Shown here: positions 33,109-41,003 of the stretch, piece after piece
Position numbering within the stretch: position 1 is the stretch's first letter
Layout of the letters: each line of letters begins with the position of its first letter
Assembly (NCBI GenBank): GCA_903903925.1
Contig: CAIVAU010000173.1
Coordinates: 1-64,000 of the forward strand
Origin: an uncultured cyanobacterium
GTDB taxonomy: Bacteria > Cyanobacteriota > Cyanobacteriia > Cyanobacteriales > Nostocaceae
DNA length: 64,000 nucleotides
Direction: 5' to 3'
Translations under genes and position numbers: made by a program
Notes under the pieces: generated by a model
Databases searched by the model: none
Seen by the model: the letters and a program-made list of their open reading frames with translations, nothing else
Told to the model about the DNA's origin: nothing

Positions 33109-34072
33109 ATGCAAACTCCATCCGTCAGCTTAATTCGTGCAAATTCCTATGCACCGGAAGTACTCAGGGACTCTTTAGAAACGCTGCTGGAACCTTTTGG
33201 GGGAATAGCGGCATTTGTCAAACCTGGGAACCGCGTCTTACTTAAACCCAATCTACTTACAGGGGCACGCCCTAGTAAAGAGTGTACCACCCGCCCGGAA
33301 CTAGTTTTTGTCGTTGCTCAGATGGTGATTGAGGCTGGTGGTAAGCCATTTTTGGGAGATAGTCCTGCTTTTGGTACTGCCAAGGGAGTAGCAGCGGCAA
33401 ATGGCTATTTACCTATGTTAAAAGAACTGAATATCCCAATTATTGATTTTCATGGTCAGCGTTACCAAACTGTAAGCGAAGATTTTAACCACCTACTTCT
33501 GTCTAAAGAGGCGATGGAGGTGGATGTGGTCATTAATTTACCCAAGGTGAAATCTCATGCCCAACTGGTGCTGACTTTGGGAGTCAAAAACCTATTTGGT
33601 TGCGTTCCTGGCAAAATGAAAGCCTGGTGGCACATGGAAGCGGGAAAAGACGCGAACCGATTTGGTGAAATGTTAGTCGAAACTGCTAGGGCGATTCATC
33701 CTAATCTGACGATATTAGACGGCATTATCGGTCATGAAGGTAATGGGCCTAGTGGTGGTGATCCCCGTCCACTGGGTGTTTTAGGGGCATCATCAGATGT
33801 ATTTGCCTTAGATCGGGCAATGGTGGAAATATTGAATGTACGACCGGAACAAGTACCCACCGTTGCTGCTTCAATGCGGTTGGGAGTTTGTCCTGAACTA
33901 GAGGATATCCACTTTCCCCAGTTACATCCTGATTTACTACAAATAGACGATTGGCGGCTTCCAGACAAGTTCTTACCAATTGATTTTGGTATGCCCCGCG
34001 TGATTAAGTCTACGTTCAAACATCTTTACATTCGGTTTATTAAGGAACCGATGAGTGTTTATGGGAAGAGTT

Positions 34073-34074
<2 letters not shown>
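33109..34074 (+). CDS. DUF362 family protein
   Basis: 321 residues of the DUF362 group, often near iron-sulfur or tetrapyrrole functions, biochemical role unknown. Marks: NRVLLKPNLLTGARPSKEC near 42, GGKPFLGDSPAFGTAKGV, VVINLPKVKSHAQLVLTLGV near 141, NLFGCVPGKMKAWWHM, DGIIGHEGNGPSGGDPR near 204. Many homologues have a C-terminal 4Fe-4S ferredoxin domain; this one lacks any CxxCxxC cluster. Likely in an operon with aspA (7-bp gap). The stop codon lies at the start of a heptamer array. Confidence 0.88.
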
Positions 34075-34114
<40 letters not shown>

Positions 34115-34122
34115 AAAAAGAT

Positions 34123-34146
34123 TTTTGTCTAAAAATCTAGACAAAA
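34123..34146 (+). terminator. Hairpin TTTTGTCTA / TAGACAAAA
   Basis: Perfect 9-bp stem, 6-base loop, followed by GTTTTG. About 50 bases after the DUF362 stop; may end the aspA-DUF362 transcript. The T tail is short, so moderate confidence. Confidence 0.5.
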
Positions 34147-34251
34147 GTTTTGTACTTCACTTACTCACAATCTGGAATAAGTGCAAACTTTGCTACAACT
34201 ATTTCAAAATTAGCAGAGTAAGCTAAATATACCCTCCGATTGCTTAATCAG

Positions 34252-34279
34252 ACCGCCCTAATCTAGTGGCGGTTTTTTT
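34252..34279 (+). terminator. Rho-independent terminator GACCGCC-N10-GGCGGTTTTTTT
   Basis: ACCGCC / GGCGGT stem and seven T. It stands 178 bases after the nearest plus-strand stop, behind a first hairpin at 34123, so either a second terminator or the end of an unannotated small RNA lying between 34150 and 34279. Confidence 0.8.
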
Positions 34280-34625
34280 CGTCATGATCCCTCATTGCCC
34301 TTATCCCCATTGAAAAAATTCAAGTCCTATTGATCAAATTTACCCTGGCAATGTTGGCACTATTTTTTGAGTACAATTACTGATGAATGCATCTCTAATA
34401 GCATTGCTATATTTATTACACTATAAAATTAAAGAAACGAAATTTCCGTAGTTGCAACATTTAAGATCTGATTTTGTATTAAGTTTTTGACGTATAAAAA
34501 AGTGGGGAAAAATGATGGCTATTTTTTGATTAGTAGACTGTTTATTGAAAATAATAGCTAAAATGGTAGCAACACTCTCCACAAGAGAGTAGAAATTTAA
34601 ATGATGTGACGAACTTCAATTTTTT
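34280..34625. other. A/T-rich gap, no gene seen
   Basis: No convincing frame. Near the 3' end ACTCTC-CACAA-GAGAGT (about 34574-34590) forms a 6-bp hairpin in the likely leader of the next gene. Confidence 0.4.
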
Positions 34626-34844
34626 ATGAATTCAAATACCCCATCTGCCAATAACGATACCTATTCCCATCGATTGGCAGATATTGTGGGAACTGCGATC
34701 GGTCTGTTAACTCTGACGCTACCCCTGTTTGTTATAGCCCACTACTCTTCAAGCAGAGTACAGAATGACCAGTATCCCCTGACCTATAACCTACACACCC
34801 ATGAAGAATACACAAATAAAGGTGGTGTTGTGAGCGAAAATTGA
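34626..34844 (+). CDS. Small single-pass membrane protein, unknown function
   Basis: 72 residues. Polar N-terminus (SNTPSANNDTYSHRLAD), one membrane segment (VGTAIGLLTLTLPLFVIAHY, about 20-39), polar C-tail. Size and layout resemble small thylakoid or envelope proteins of cyanobacteria; no name can be given. Normal start and stop and long upstream regulatory region support it. Confidence 0.65.
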   Translation: MNSNTPSANNDTYSHRLADIVGTAIGLLTLTLPLFVIAHYSSSRVQNDQYPLTYNLHTHEEYTNKGGVVSEN

Positions 34845-34903
34845 AGTCTAGAAGAAAGGTAGCTTGAGGCATGGGGCGATCGGCAATGGTTTTTTTCTGG
34901 CAA

Positions 34904-35037
34904 CTATTTCGGTAACACCTCCTGTAAAGCTGTGATGAGTCGATTTACATTCTCTTGGCGACTGTTATAACCCATTAGACCAATCCGCAAAATGCCTAAC
35001 TGACATCTTGCACCATTCTGAATCAGCCCGATATACC
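34904..35037 (-). pseudogene. Alanine/serine-glyoxylate aminotransferase, 3' remnant
   Basis: About 45 codons open to a TAG at 34904-34906, with no start. The C-terminal part, LRIGLMGYNSRQENVNRL then ITALQEVLPK, is the characteristic end of the class V alanine-glyoxylate aminotransferase (42-kDa 'soluble hydrogenase' family) of cyanobacteria. Upstream the expected AGLG-type sequence is replaced by GRYIGLIQNGARCQL, and then two hairpins at 35038-35087. The remaining about 340 residues are missing from this window. A decayed gene, not a functional one. Confidence 0.6.
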
Positions 35038-35158
35038 GCCCGACACTGAAGTGTTGGGCTAACAGCTTAAGTCCATTGAAATGGACTGAAATCCTTGATC
35101 AGTCCTCTTGAGAGCGCCCCACGGGCGGCACGCCACCCGTTATGAATGAAAGAAACTC
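35038..35158. repeat. Two hairpins and a dispersed element next to the aminotransferase remnant
   Basis: Hairpin 1: GCCCGACAC-TGAA-GTGTTGGGC (35038-35059). Hairpin 2: AGTCCATT-GA-AATGGACT (35070-35087). Then 35105-35158 reads, on the minus strand, GTTTCTTTCATTCATAACGG and GTGGCGTGCCGCCCGTGGGG, shared with 39341-39391. This looks like the end of a mobile element (IS200/IS605-type ends carry such hairpins). Confidence 0.6.
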
Positions 35159-35262
35159 CTCCTATTCCCTATTCCCTGCTCCCTATTCCCTATTCCCTAT
35201 TCCCTATTCCCTATTCCCTACTCCCTACTCCCTGCTCCCTGCTCCCTGCTCCCTGCTCCCTC
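35159..35262. repeat. CCCTATTCCCTATT / CCCTGCTCCCTGCT tandem array
   Basis: About 14 seven-base units (TCCCTAT, TCCCTAC, TCCCTGC), the reverse-complement orientation of the GGGAGTA/GGGAGCA family. Lies downstream of holA. Confidence 0.9.
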
Positions 35263-35284
35263 TTGTCAAAGTAGACACTTGTTT

Positions 35285-36271
35285 TCAGCTTCTTCGGAAT
35301 ACTTGACAAAGTTCGATAACTTTAGTCTGAAGTGCTATGGTCTCCGAAGTTCCTTGCTTAAGACTAACTTCTAAATCTAGGAGAAGCGGTAAGCTGGCAA
35401 TTAGTTGCTGCACAGAAAGTGTATTGACTTCTTTCTGTAAATAGTAAATGCGATTGGGGTTGCCTATCTCAGCAGCTTTGGCGATCGCCTGTTGATTCCG
35501 CTCACCGCTTTCAATCATGATCTTTACCCACAACCAGGTGCGAAATTGACCAATCAGTGTAGCAACTATCCTCAAAGGCGGTTCACAAGCACCAAGGAGA
35601 TCGGTTAATGTCGCCAAAGCTTTAGCCGTGTCCCCTGTTCTAATTGCTGCTGCCAATTGTAAGCTATTCTGAGTTGTATTTTTTACTAACTGATTAACGA
35701 TGCTTGCATCTAATGGTTGGTTGCTGCCTCCAGCATACAGCCGTAATTTCTCCAACTCATTATAAAGGAGTCGTGTATCGTTGCCTACAGCTTCTACCAA
35801 TATATCGACAGTGTTAGCAGTTAATTTCACACCTACAGCTTGTGCAGCTTGGTTAACGCACTGCACCAACAATTCCGTCTTCCATGGAGGAATCACGGGA
35901 AATTCCCGAAATTCTGCGAATTTTTTCAGAAGTTTTGTTGATTTGAGTCGTTCATCAGGTTTATTACTACTGGTGAGCAATAAAAATGAGTTTTCGGGAA
36001 TTACAGGTAGGGTTCGCTGTAATTCTGTTAGTGTATTGTCAACGCAGTTCTGGCAAATGTTAGTATTCTCTAAACAAACCAAACGCCCACCAGATCCAAA
36101 AGGTGGTGTCATGACTTGATTTAACCCCTGGATCACAGCGTCTGCTTGATCTTGGGAGAATGATGTGTAGTTAAAACTTGTCCATTGTGGATCAAGGACG
36201 CGATCGCGCACAAGAGCTATCGCTTTTTCCATAGCGAAATCGTCCTCACCCCAGTAAAAGTAGATTGGCAT
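35285..36271 (-). CDS. holA: DNA polymerase III subunit delta
   Basis: Clamp-loader delta subunit that opens the beta sliding clamp. 328 residues. Starts PIYFYWGEDDFAMEKAIALV; domain I with GGRLVCLENTNIC, NSFLLLTSSNKPDERLKSTK; domain II/III with AVGNDTRLLYNELEKLRLY (conserved NDTR..ELEKL) near 168-186 and the C-terminal collar helices. No Walker motifs, as expected for delta. Alone on the minus strand; downstream a repeat array. Confidence 0.93.
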   Translation of the reverse strand: MPIYFYWGEDDFAMEKAIALVRDRVLDPQWTSFNYTSFSQDQADAVIQGLNQVMTPPFGSGGRLVCLENTNICQNCVDNTLTELQRTLPVIPENSFLLLTSSNKPDERLKSTKLLKKFAEFREFPVIPPWKTELLVQCVNQAAQAVGVKLTANTVDILVEAVGNDTRLLYNELEKLRLYAGGSNQPLDASIVNQLVKNTTQNSLQLAAAIRTGDTAKALATLTDLLGACEPPLRIVATLIGQFRTWLWVKIMIESGERNQQAIAKAAEIGNPNRIYYLQKEVNTLSVQQLIASLPLLLDLEVSLKQGTSETIALQTKVIELCQVFRRS

Positions 36272-36447
36272 ATTAATTTGCTCCCCTGCTCCCCTACTCC
36301 CCTGTTCCCCTACTCCGATTATGAAGTCATCTTGCCATTATGCAACACCCCAAAAAAGCTAAATATTTGCAATACTCTTGAAATGACTTATTTAAGCGGA
36401 TTCAATTTGCTTAAGATCTATTAAGTGAGAATGGCAGGAGATTAAAG

Positions 36448-37242
36448 TTGGACGACAACTATCAAACATACTTGAATCGGGTAGCACGGATGACATTGCC
36501 AGAGGCTTACAAATCCCAAATCCAGCATATCCAGGAATCTTCTAAGTTTAGCCTGACACCAGAGGGCGAAAGACAAGCAATGCCTTTTCCTGGTTATGCA
36601 GTCATGACCCCACCAAGTCGGGAAGAAGAGTCAGAAAACTTAGCTTTCTACGCTAAATTGCAGAGTTACCAACAGGAACTCTTGGAGTTGCCTCTAAACT
36701 CTGAGCTAATTATGCCAGTACCGCCTACTAGTCTTCATCTAACGTTAGCAGACTTAGTGTGGGAAAGCGCTTACCGCGACATCTGCGAAAAAAATCCAGA
36801 CTTTGAACAGCAGTTACGCTCTTGCTTTGCTGAAATCTTTCAGCAGTATCAAGAATCGATGACAAATGCAACTCATCCTATTCGTTGGCAAATGCTAGGA
36901 CTGATCGTAATGCCAAGATCTATCGGTATTTGTTTAGCACCCCAGGATCAAAGCTGCTACGAACAGATTACTAACCTACGCCGAGGGATTTTTCAAAATC
37001 CCAAGTTAATCGCATTGGGGATTGAACAAAATTACCACTTCACAGCCCACATAACATTAGGCTATTTCGGAGAGATTTCGCCCGATATTGATCGCGATCA
37101 CCTTTCTTCTATGCTTCAAGAGTTGAATCAGCGGTGGCTGCTAAGTCTGCCAGAATTTGTCATCCGCCGCGCCGAACTGCGAAAGTTTGACGATATGACA
37201 CGCTTTTATCGTGAACCAGAATGGCCTATTTTAGTCATTTAG
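36448..37242 (+). CDS. 2H phosphoesterase-like protein (DUF1868-type)
   Basis: 264 residues. Contains two His-x-Thr motifs of the 2H phosphoesterase superfamily: TSLHLTLADLV near residue 92 and FTAHITLGYFG near 202, plus FEIxRxELRKFDD-like end (VIRRAELRKFDDMTRFY). Proteins like this hydrolyse cyclic or 2',5' phosphodiesters in RNA or nucleotides; the substrate is unknown. Start is TTG at 36448, chosen because AGGAG at 36436-36440 lies seven bases ahead; no ATG fits. Convergent with the next gene, 5 bp apart. Confidence 0.75.
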   Translation: MDDNYQTYLNRVARMTLPEAYKSQIQHIQESSKFSLTPEGERQAMPFPGYAVMTPPSREEESENLAFYAKLQSYQQELLELPLNSELIMPVPPTSLHLTLADLVWESAYRDICEKNPDFEQQLRSCFAEIFQQYQESMTNATHPIRWQMLGLIVMPRSIGICLAPQDQSCYEQITNLRRGIFQNPKLIALGIEQNYHFTAHITLGYFGEISPDIDRDHLSSMLQELNQRWLLSLPEFVIRRAELRKFDDMTRFYREPEWPILVI

Positions 37243-37247
37243 AAAAT

Positions 37248-38714
37248 CTAGCGATCTCGGTTCCTGGTCAATTTTCCAGAGGGTATTAAGTCAAATTTTT
37301 GAGTCCAGCTTGAAAGTTTAGGACCTCCCCAAGCTTGAATGACCGCATATGGTAACCTCGACTGACCGATGCGGTTAATTGCCAACAGATTCTTTGACTC
37401 TCCAGCAAAGCGATCCTCGCTATCGCTCATAGTCAATGCTGCTTCATAACCCGCCTCTTGCACTAAGTTCTCAGCCCGTGAATCATATTTACCTGCTGGG
37501 TAGACGAAGTAGGAAATGGGTATGCCTAACTGAGTTTCTAGTAGATGTTTAGACTCCATGACTTCTGTTCTAAGCTTGTCATCTGGGAGTACTGTTAAAT
37601 CATTGGGGTGGGTGACGCTGTGAGCCATGATGGTGACCAGAGGATTAGCTGCCATCTCCCGCAGTTGATCCCAAGTCACATGGTCTCTACCAGTGTTTTT
37701 TCCTATATTTAAAGTATAAATTGCAAAAGCAACTGGATAATTGTACTGTTTCAGGAGTGGGAGGACATACTGATAGGCGCTTTCATATCCGTCATCAAAG
37801 GTCAATAGCACTGGTTTCTCTGGTAATGGCAGCCCTGTTCGGAGATGGGTCACTAGCTGATCTATGCTGATTGGGGTGACACCACTTGACTGGAGGCGAT
37901 GCAAATGTTGTTCAAACTCCTTTTTGGTAACGTCAAAGAAAACTTGTTTTTTTGGCACAATATCGTGATACATAATCACCGGAACTCTGGTCAATCTTGC
38001 CTTAGGATTGATTTCTGGCCAAGGGGTGGGATTTAAGTAGGCTAACAATTCATGGGCGATCGCCAACTGACGTTGAGCCTCAGGGAGTGTGGCTATCTCA
38101 GATTGGTTCCAAGAGTTGATTTGAGTCAGTTCATTGGTTATTTTCTGGGTGTTTGCTGTGTAAAGTGACGCTTGATTGGGTTGAAGTTCTGACAGACTCG
38201 CGTTGATTACCTCTGTCATATTGATGACATCCTCACTAGTTAGAGTATCAGGGTTACTCACTGGCTGACCATCCACTTCAGACTGTTGCGCATTAGTCAC
38301 AGCAACATCATTCACGACAACTTTAGGTGCAGGGTTGACAGTAGTCCGAATCAATTGGCTCAGGCTTGGTGCTAAATTATTGTCACTGTAAAAAATTAAC
38401 TTAGCCTGCTCAATTGCCTGAGCATCCTCCTGCTGGGTCTGAGTGCTAGAATTGGGCAAGCATTTGAGTTCAACAGTATGAACAGCAACTTTTTGGATTA
38501 AGCCACAAATAACGGTGTTAGTTGCAACAACTAGAGGACGATCCACCACCGTGGTCGAGTCAGATGTGGGGCTTGTGTCAGTGGGCGTGTCATTAGCATG
38601 GGGGGTGCTAGGGTTCAGTTTAAAAGACTGTATTATTTGCTTGGCTGGGCTACATCCATTTAAGCCAATAATTAGTAATAGTGAAGTTAATACCCAGATT
38701 TTTTGCAGTTTCAT
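37248..38714 (-). CDS. Polysaccharide deacetylase lipoprotein with N-terminal ZnuA/TroA-like domain
   Basis: 488 residues. Lipobox LNGCS near residue 21. N-terminal part (about 55-240) resembles a zinc/manganese ABC substrate-binding protein: LVVATNTVICGLIQKVA, AQAIEQAKLIFYSDNNLAPS; but the usual metal-binding His of the DPHxYE stretch is missing. C-terminal NodB domain: VPVIMYHDIVPKK near 244, LTFDDGYESAYQYV near 301 (catalytic Asp, metal Asp), MAHSVTHPNDL near 366 (H-x3-H metal ligands), and FVYPAGKYDSRA. So the deacetylase half looks active on exported glycans, while the first half probably binds something other than metal. ATG 38714 chosen over GTG 38717. Confidence 0.85.
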   Translation of the reverse strand: MKLQKIWVLTSLLLIIGLNGCSPAKQIIQSFKLNPSTPHANDTPTDTSPTSDSTTVVDRPLVVATNTVICGLIQKVAVHTVELKCLPNSSTQTQQEDAQAIEQAKLIFYSDNNLAPSLSQLIRTTVNPAPKVVVNDVAVTNAQQSEVDGQPVSNPDTLTSEDVINMTEVINASLSELQPNQASLYTANTQKITNELTQINSWNQSEIATLPEAQRQLAIAHELLAYLNPTPWPEINPKARLTRVPVIMYHDIVPKKQVFFDVTKKEFEQHLHRLQSSGVTPISIDQLVTHLRTGLPLPEKPVLLTFDDGYESAYQYVLPLLKQYNYPVAFAIYTLNIGKNTGRDHVTWDQLREMAANPLVTIMAHSVTHPNDLTVLPDDKLRTEVMESKHLLETQLGIPISYFVYPAGKYDSRAENLVQEAGYEAALTMSDSEDRFAGESKNLLAINRIGQSRLPYAVIQAWGGPKLSSWTQKFDLIPSGKLTRNRDR

Positions 38715-38743
38715 CACAATTAATAGTATAATGATTTACTGTT

Positions 38744-38856
38744 GAATTTTGAATTTATAATTTTGAATTGGAGCGTACCCCTTCTCCCAAGGGGAGACGC
38801 TACGCGAACGGGGAAGCAAGCTACGCGCAGCGGCGACCTCAGGAGAAGCGAGTGAC
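38744..38856. repeat. Dispersed repeat interrupted by a 70-bp insert
   Basis: Left flank AATTTTGAATTTATAATTTT-GAATTGGAGCG (to 38775) and right flank AAGCGAGTGAC (38846-38856) are contiguous in the copy at 60634-60676. Here 70 bp (38776-38845) separate them, made of CTTCTCCCAAGGGGAG, GACGCTACGCGAACGGGG and GCAAGCTACGCGCAGCGGCG pieces: a small nested mobile-type element. Confidence 0.75.
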
Positions 38857-38861
38857 ATGGT

Positions 38862-39326
38862 ATGCGTCGCCAGATTATCTATATTTTAATTCTGCTTCTA
38901 TCGTTAAGTATAGTTACACTGTGGTGGCCTTTGGATGACTCTGATTGCAATGCAACGCCTTTTTTGGTATCGGAAACCAAAAAATACGAGGTACATGCGA
39001 CCAAGGTTGTTGTTAAGCCGTGGTATGGTGAACACCAAGTCTATGCCATTTTTATGGTTCCAAACAAATACGAGCGATCGCCATTTTTTGTGTTGACAGT
39101 AAAAGGTGTTGGGAGTTCTTGTGAAAAGCCATTTGGCAGTTTCCAAAACATTGATGGCGTCTCTGCTGCACCAGGAACACATCTCATTAGAGACTACATC
39201 AGAACTCGGCTAGCTTTGCGGATGATTCTCCAAGGTTTGTACAATCAACTCAGCGACAAACAAAGCTGGACGTTGACCTATCCTGAAGAACGAGAGTTAG
39301 GAGTGGGCATTGGGCGATGTCCGTGA
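38862..39326 (+). CDS. Exported or anchored protein of unknown function
   Basis: 154 residues. N-terminal membrane/signal segment (IIYILILLLSLSIVTLWW), then a soluble part with TKKYEVHATKVVVKPWYG, EHQVYAIFMVPNKYE, SPFFVLTVKGVGSSCEKPFG, TLTYPEERELG. Two or three Cys could form a disulfide. No family recognised. The region ahead is a nested dispersed repeat, and the ribosome-binding site is weak. Codon use is normal. Confidence 0.6.
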   Translation: MRRQIIYILILLLSLSIVTLWWPLDDSDCNATPFLVSETKKYEVHATKVVVKPWYGEHQVYAIFMVPNKYERSPFFVLTVKGVGSSCEKPFGSFQNIDGVSAAPGTHLIRDYIRTRLALRMILQGLYNQLSDKQSWTLTYPEERELGVGIGRCP

Positions 39327-39340
39327 GGGGCTCAGTGGAG

Positions 39341-39391
39341 GTGTTTCTGACCTTCGTAGCGGGTGGTGCGCCGCCCGTGGGGTGCTTTCAA
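39341..39391 (+). repeat. Dispersed GTGTTTCTGACC...GCCGCCCGTGGGG element
   Basis: About 40 of 50 positions match the minus strand of 35108-35158; a more distant copy is at 13023-13069. Confidence 0.65.
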
Positions 39392-39395
39392 ACAA

Positions 39396-40418
39396 TTACA
39401 AGTGTGCTATGGGAATCTGTGTGAAAGATCCTAACAAGTTAATTGTAGCATTTACAACAACCTGGGCTGCGCCTGTCAAGAAGGAGCGATCAATGGTTCC
39501 TGGTAAATCACTAGGCTGATGGTAATGAGGAGTACGTAGATTTGCTGTATCTGTTACGAGGATAGCACCAACTCCTTGATACCAGAACGGTGCATGATCG
39601 CTACGTAATACGTCAGGTGTCAACAAGCCTTTGAAGGGTATTGGTAGCGTGAGTATAGGTGGTAAGTTTGAGGGGAACGCCTGAGTGTTTTGAAAAGCAC
39701 TCAGTAATGAAGAGTGTTCGACATCGCCAACTACTGCCAAAAAGTCGCCCTTGTTGCTGGGTGGAGTGACGGGTAAACCGACTGGATATTTCTGACAGCC
39801 AGCAGTCTGGCAAGTAAAACCCACCATATCTATCACAATCACACCATGGAGATTTTGCAAATGCGTTTTATTTGTGACAAAAGCCCTACTACCTATCAGC
39901 CCTGCTTCTTCTCGATCAAAAAATGCTAACTGTAACGTTCTAGCAGTAGGACGCGAATTGAGAAGTCGGGCAATTTCCAGAACCACCGCAACTCCGCTGG
40001 CGTTATCATCAGCACCGGGTGAAATATAAACTGTATCGTAATGGGCTGCGACAAGAATTGCTCCCGCTGCTTTATTATTTCCCTGTCGTTCAGCTACGAT
40101 GTTAACACCATCAATAAACTTTTCCAGCTTAGGTTTCCAGCCTAAGTGCTTGAGTTCAGTTGTAATGTAACTGCGGGTACGCGATCGCTCTGCTGGGGTG
40201 TAGCGAGTAAAATTCAACCTTTGGATATGGGCAAACAGCTTGGTAGCAGAAACTTGTGGAGTGCTGACGAGTTTCCTAGAAAGCGCCTGTGGTTGTGATT
40301 TTTCCGCTCTCAGAGTTTCAACCACGAGTGGCTCCTTTCGCGGTTTAACAAACCCATGACAACTTACCACAGTGACCGCCACCAGCACCAACAGCATCAG
40401 CCAAATCCATTTTTTCAT
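39396..40418 (-). CDS. M28 family zinc aminopeptidase (lipoprotein)
   Basis: 340 residues from ATG 40418. Lipobox VVSCHG near residue 20. Metal and catalytic motifs: VAAHYDTVYISPGADDNASG near 118 (His, Asp), FDREEAGLIGSRAF near 162 (Glu pair), VIDMVGFTC, and a His in RSDHAPFWYQG. Di-zinc aminopeptidase/glutaminyl-cyclase-like peptidase acting outside the inner membrane. The frame extends to 40478, but that piece overlaps the truncated ParE gene and has no leader character. The lead gene of this strand here is the parD antitoxin 350 bp upstream; possible read-through. Confidence 0.88.
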   Translation of the reverse strand: MKKWIWLMLLVLVAVTVVSCHGFVKPRKEPLVVETLRAEKSQPQALSRKLVSTPQVSATKLFAHIQRLNFTRYTPAERSRTRSYITTELKHLGWKPKLEKFIDGVNIVAERQGNNKAAGAILVAAHYDTVYISPGADDNASGVAVVLEIARLLNSRPTARTLQLAFFDREEAGLIGSRAFVTNKTHLQNLHGVIVIDMVGFTCQTAGCQKYPVGLPVTPPSNKGDFLAVVGDVEHSSLLSAFQNTQAFPSNLPPILTLPIPFKGLLTPDVLRSDHAPFWYQGVGAILVTDTANLRTPHYHQPSDLPGTIDRSFLTGAAQVVVNATINLLGSFTQIPIAHL

Positions 40419-40434
40419 TAACGTGATCCGCGCT

Positions 40435-40536
40435 ATAATACCGATCTGCTGTTGCTTCGCCCCAGATCTCAAAGCCATAAAAATAAATTTGCCGCAAGTC
40501 TTCCTTAGCCGCTTGCGTCAATCTATAACTACCCAT
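40435..40536 (-). pseudogene. Truncated ParE/RelE-type toxin
   Basis: The first 34 codons (GSYRLTQAAKEDLRQIYFYG then FEIWGEATADRYY) match the N-terminus of ParE toxins, which are normally about 95-100 residues. The frame then continues without family similarity into the 5' region of the M28 peptidase gene and stops at 40345. The core and the C-terminal catalytic/binding strands are gone, so no toxin is expected. Start overlaps the antitoxin stop by 8 bases, the normal TA operon layout. Confidence 0.8.
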
Positions 40537-40774
40537 CAGGATGCAGCACTTTCTTGAATTCTGCCAGAATTTCCTGACGCTCAGGGGTCACAAAGCCGCT
40601 TTGCTCTGCCTCAATGAGCCTGAGGCGGATTTCTTCAACTTTCTCCTGTTTGGCACGAGCCTTACGTATCAGGTCGTTCACCACATCACTTTTGCTAGCG
40701 TACTCCTGACTCTCCACCTGTGCTTTTAACCAGGCATCATTCGGGGGTGTCAGTGAAATGCTTTGACGGTTCAT
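40529..40774 (-). CDS. ParD-type antitoxin
   Basis: 81 residues with the ParD pattern: SISLTPPNDAWLKAQVESQE, YASKSDVVNDLIRKARA (ribbon-helix-helix DNA-binding part), and an acidic C-terminus (ETxERQEILAEFKKVLHPDG) that would wrap the toxin. Directly overlaps the truncated parE. Intact, so it may persist as an orphan antitoxin or autoregulator. Preceded by a good upstream A/T-rich region. Confidence 0.85.
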   Translation of the reverse strand: MNRQSISLTPPNDAWLKAQVESQEYASKSDVVNDLIRKARAKQEKVEEIRLRLIEAEQSGFVTPERQEILAEFKKVLHPDG

Positions 40775-40860
40775 ACTCTTTCCTTAGAACTTTTGGTGAA
40801 ATTATACACCAATATTGCATCACAGGGAGGAGGTACAATCTAGGGTGTTGACTCTGTAAC

Positions 40861-40914
40861 CTTTAGCCCATAAGACTTCATGCAAAAGACGTGTCGCTTT
40901 TTTTTGGGCTAAAG
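40861..40914. repeat. Inverted repeat CTTTAGCCCA / TGGGCTAAAG
   Basis: Perfect 10-bp arms with a 34-base centre containing an eight-T run (40898-40905). Located between parD and the SafE-like gene. It could be a terminator-like hairpin or a mobile repeat. Confidence 0.65.
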
Positions 40915-41003
40915 TGCCTGAAGCAGGGACTTTAGGCAAAGCAAAAAATAACACGAATAAACACAGATGTATTTTTAATTTTTCATTCGATTTTTAATAA
41001 ATA

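Noticed and set aside
40345..40434. Extension of the ParE frame into the M28 gene
   Set aside because: The residues after position 34 have no ParE similarity and overlap the well-supported M28 peptidase leader in another frame.
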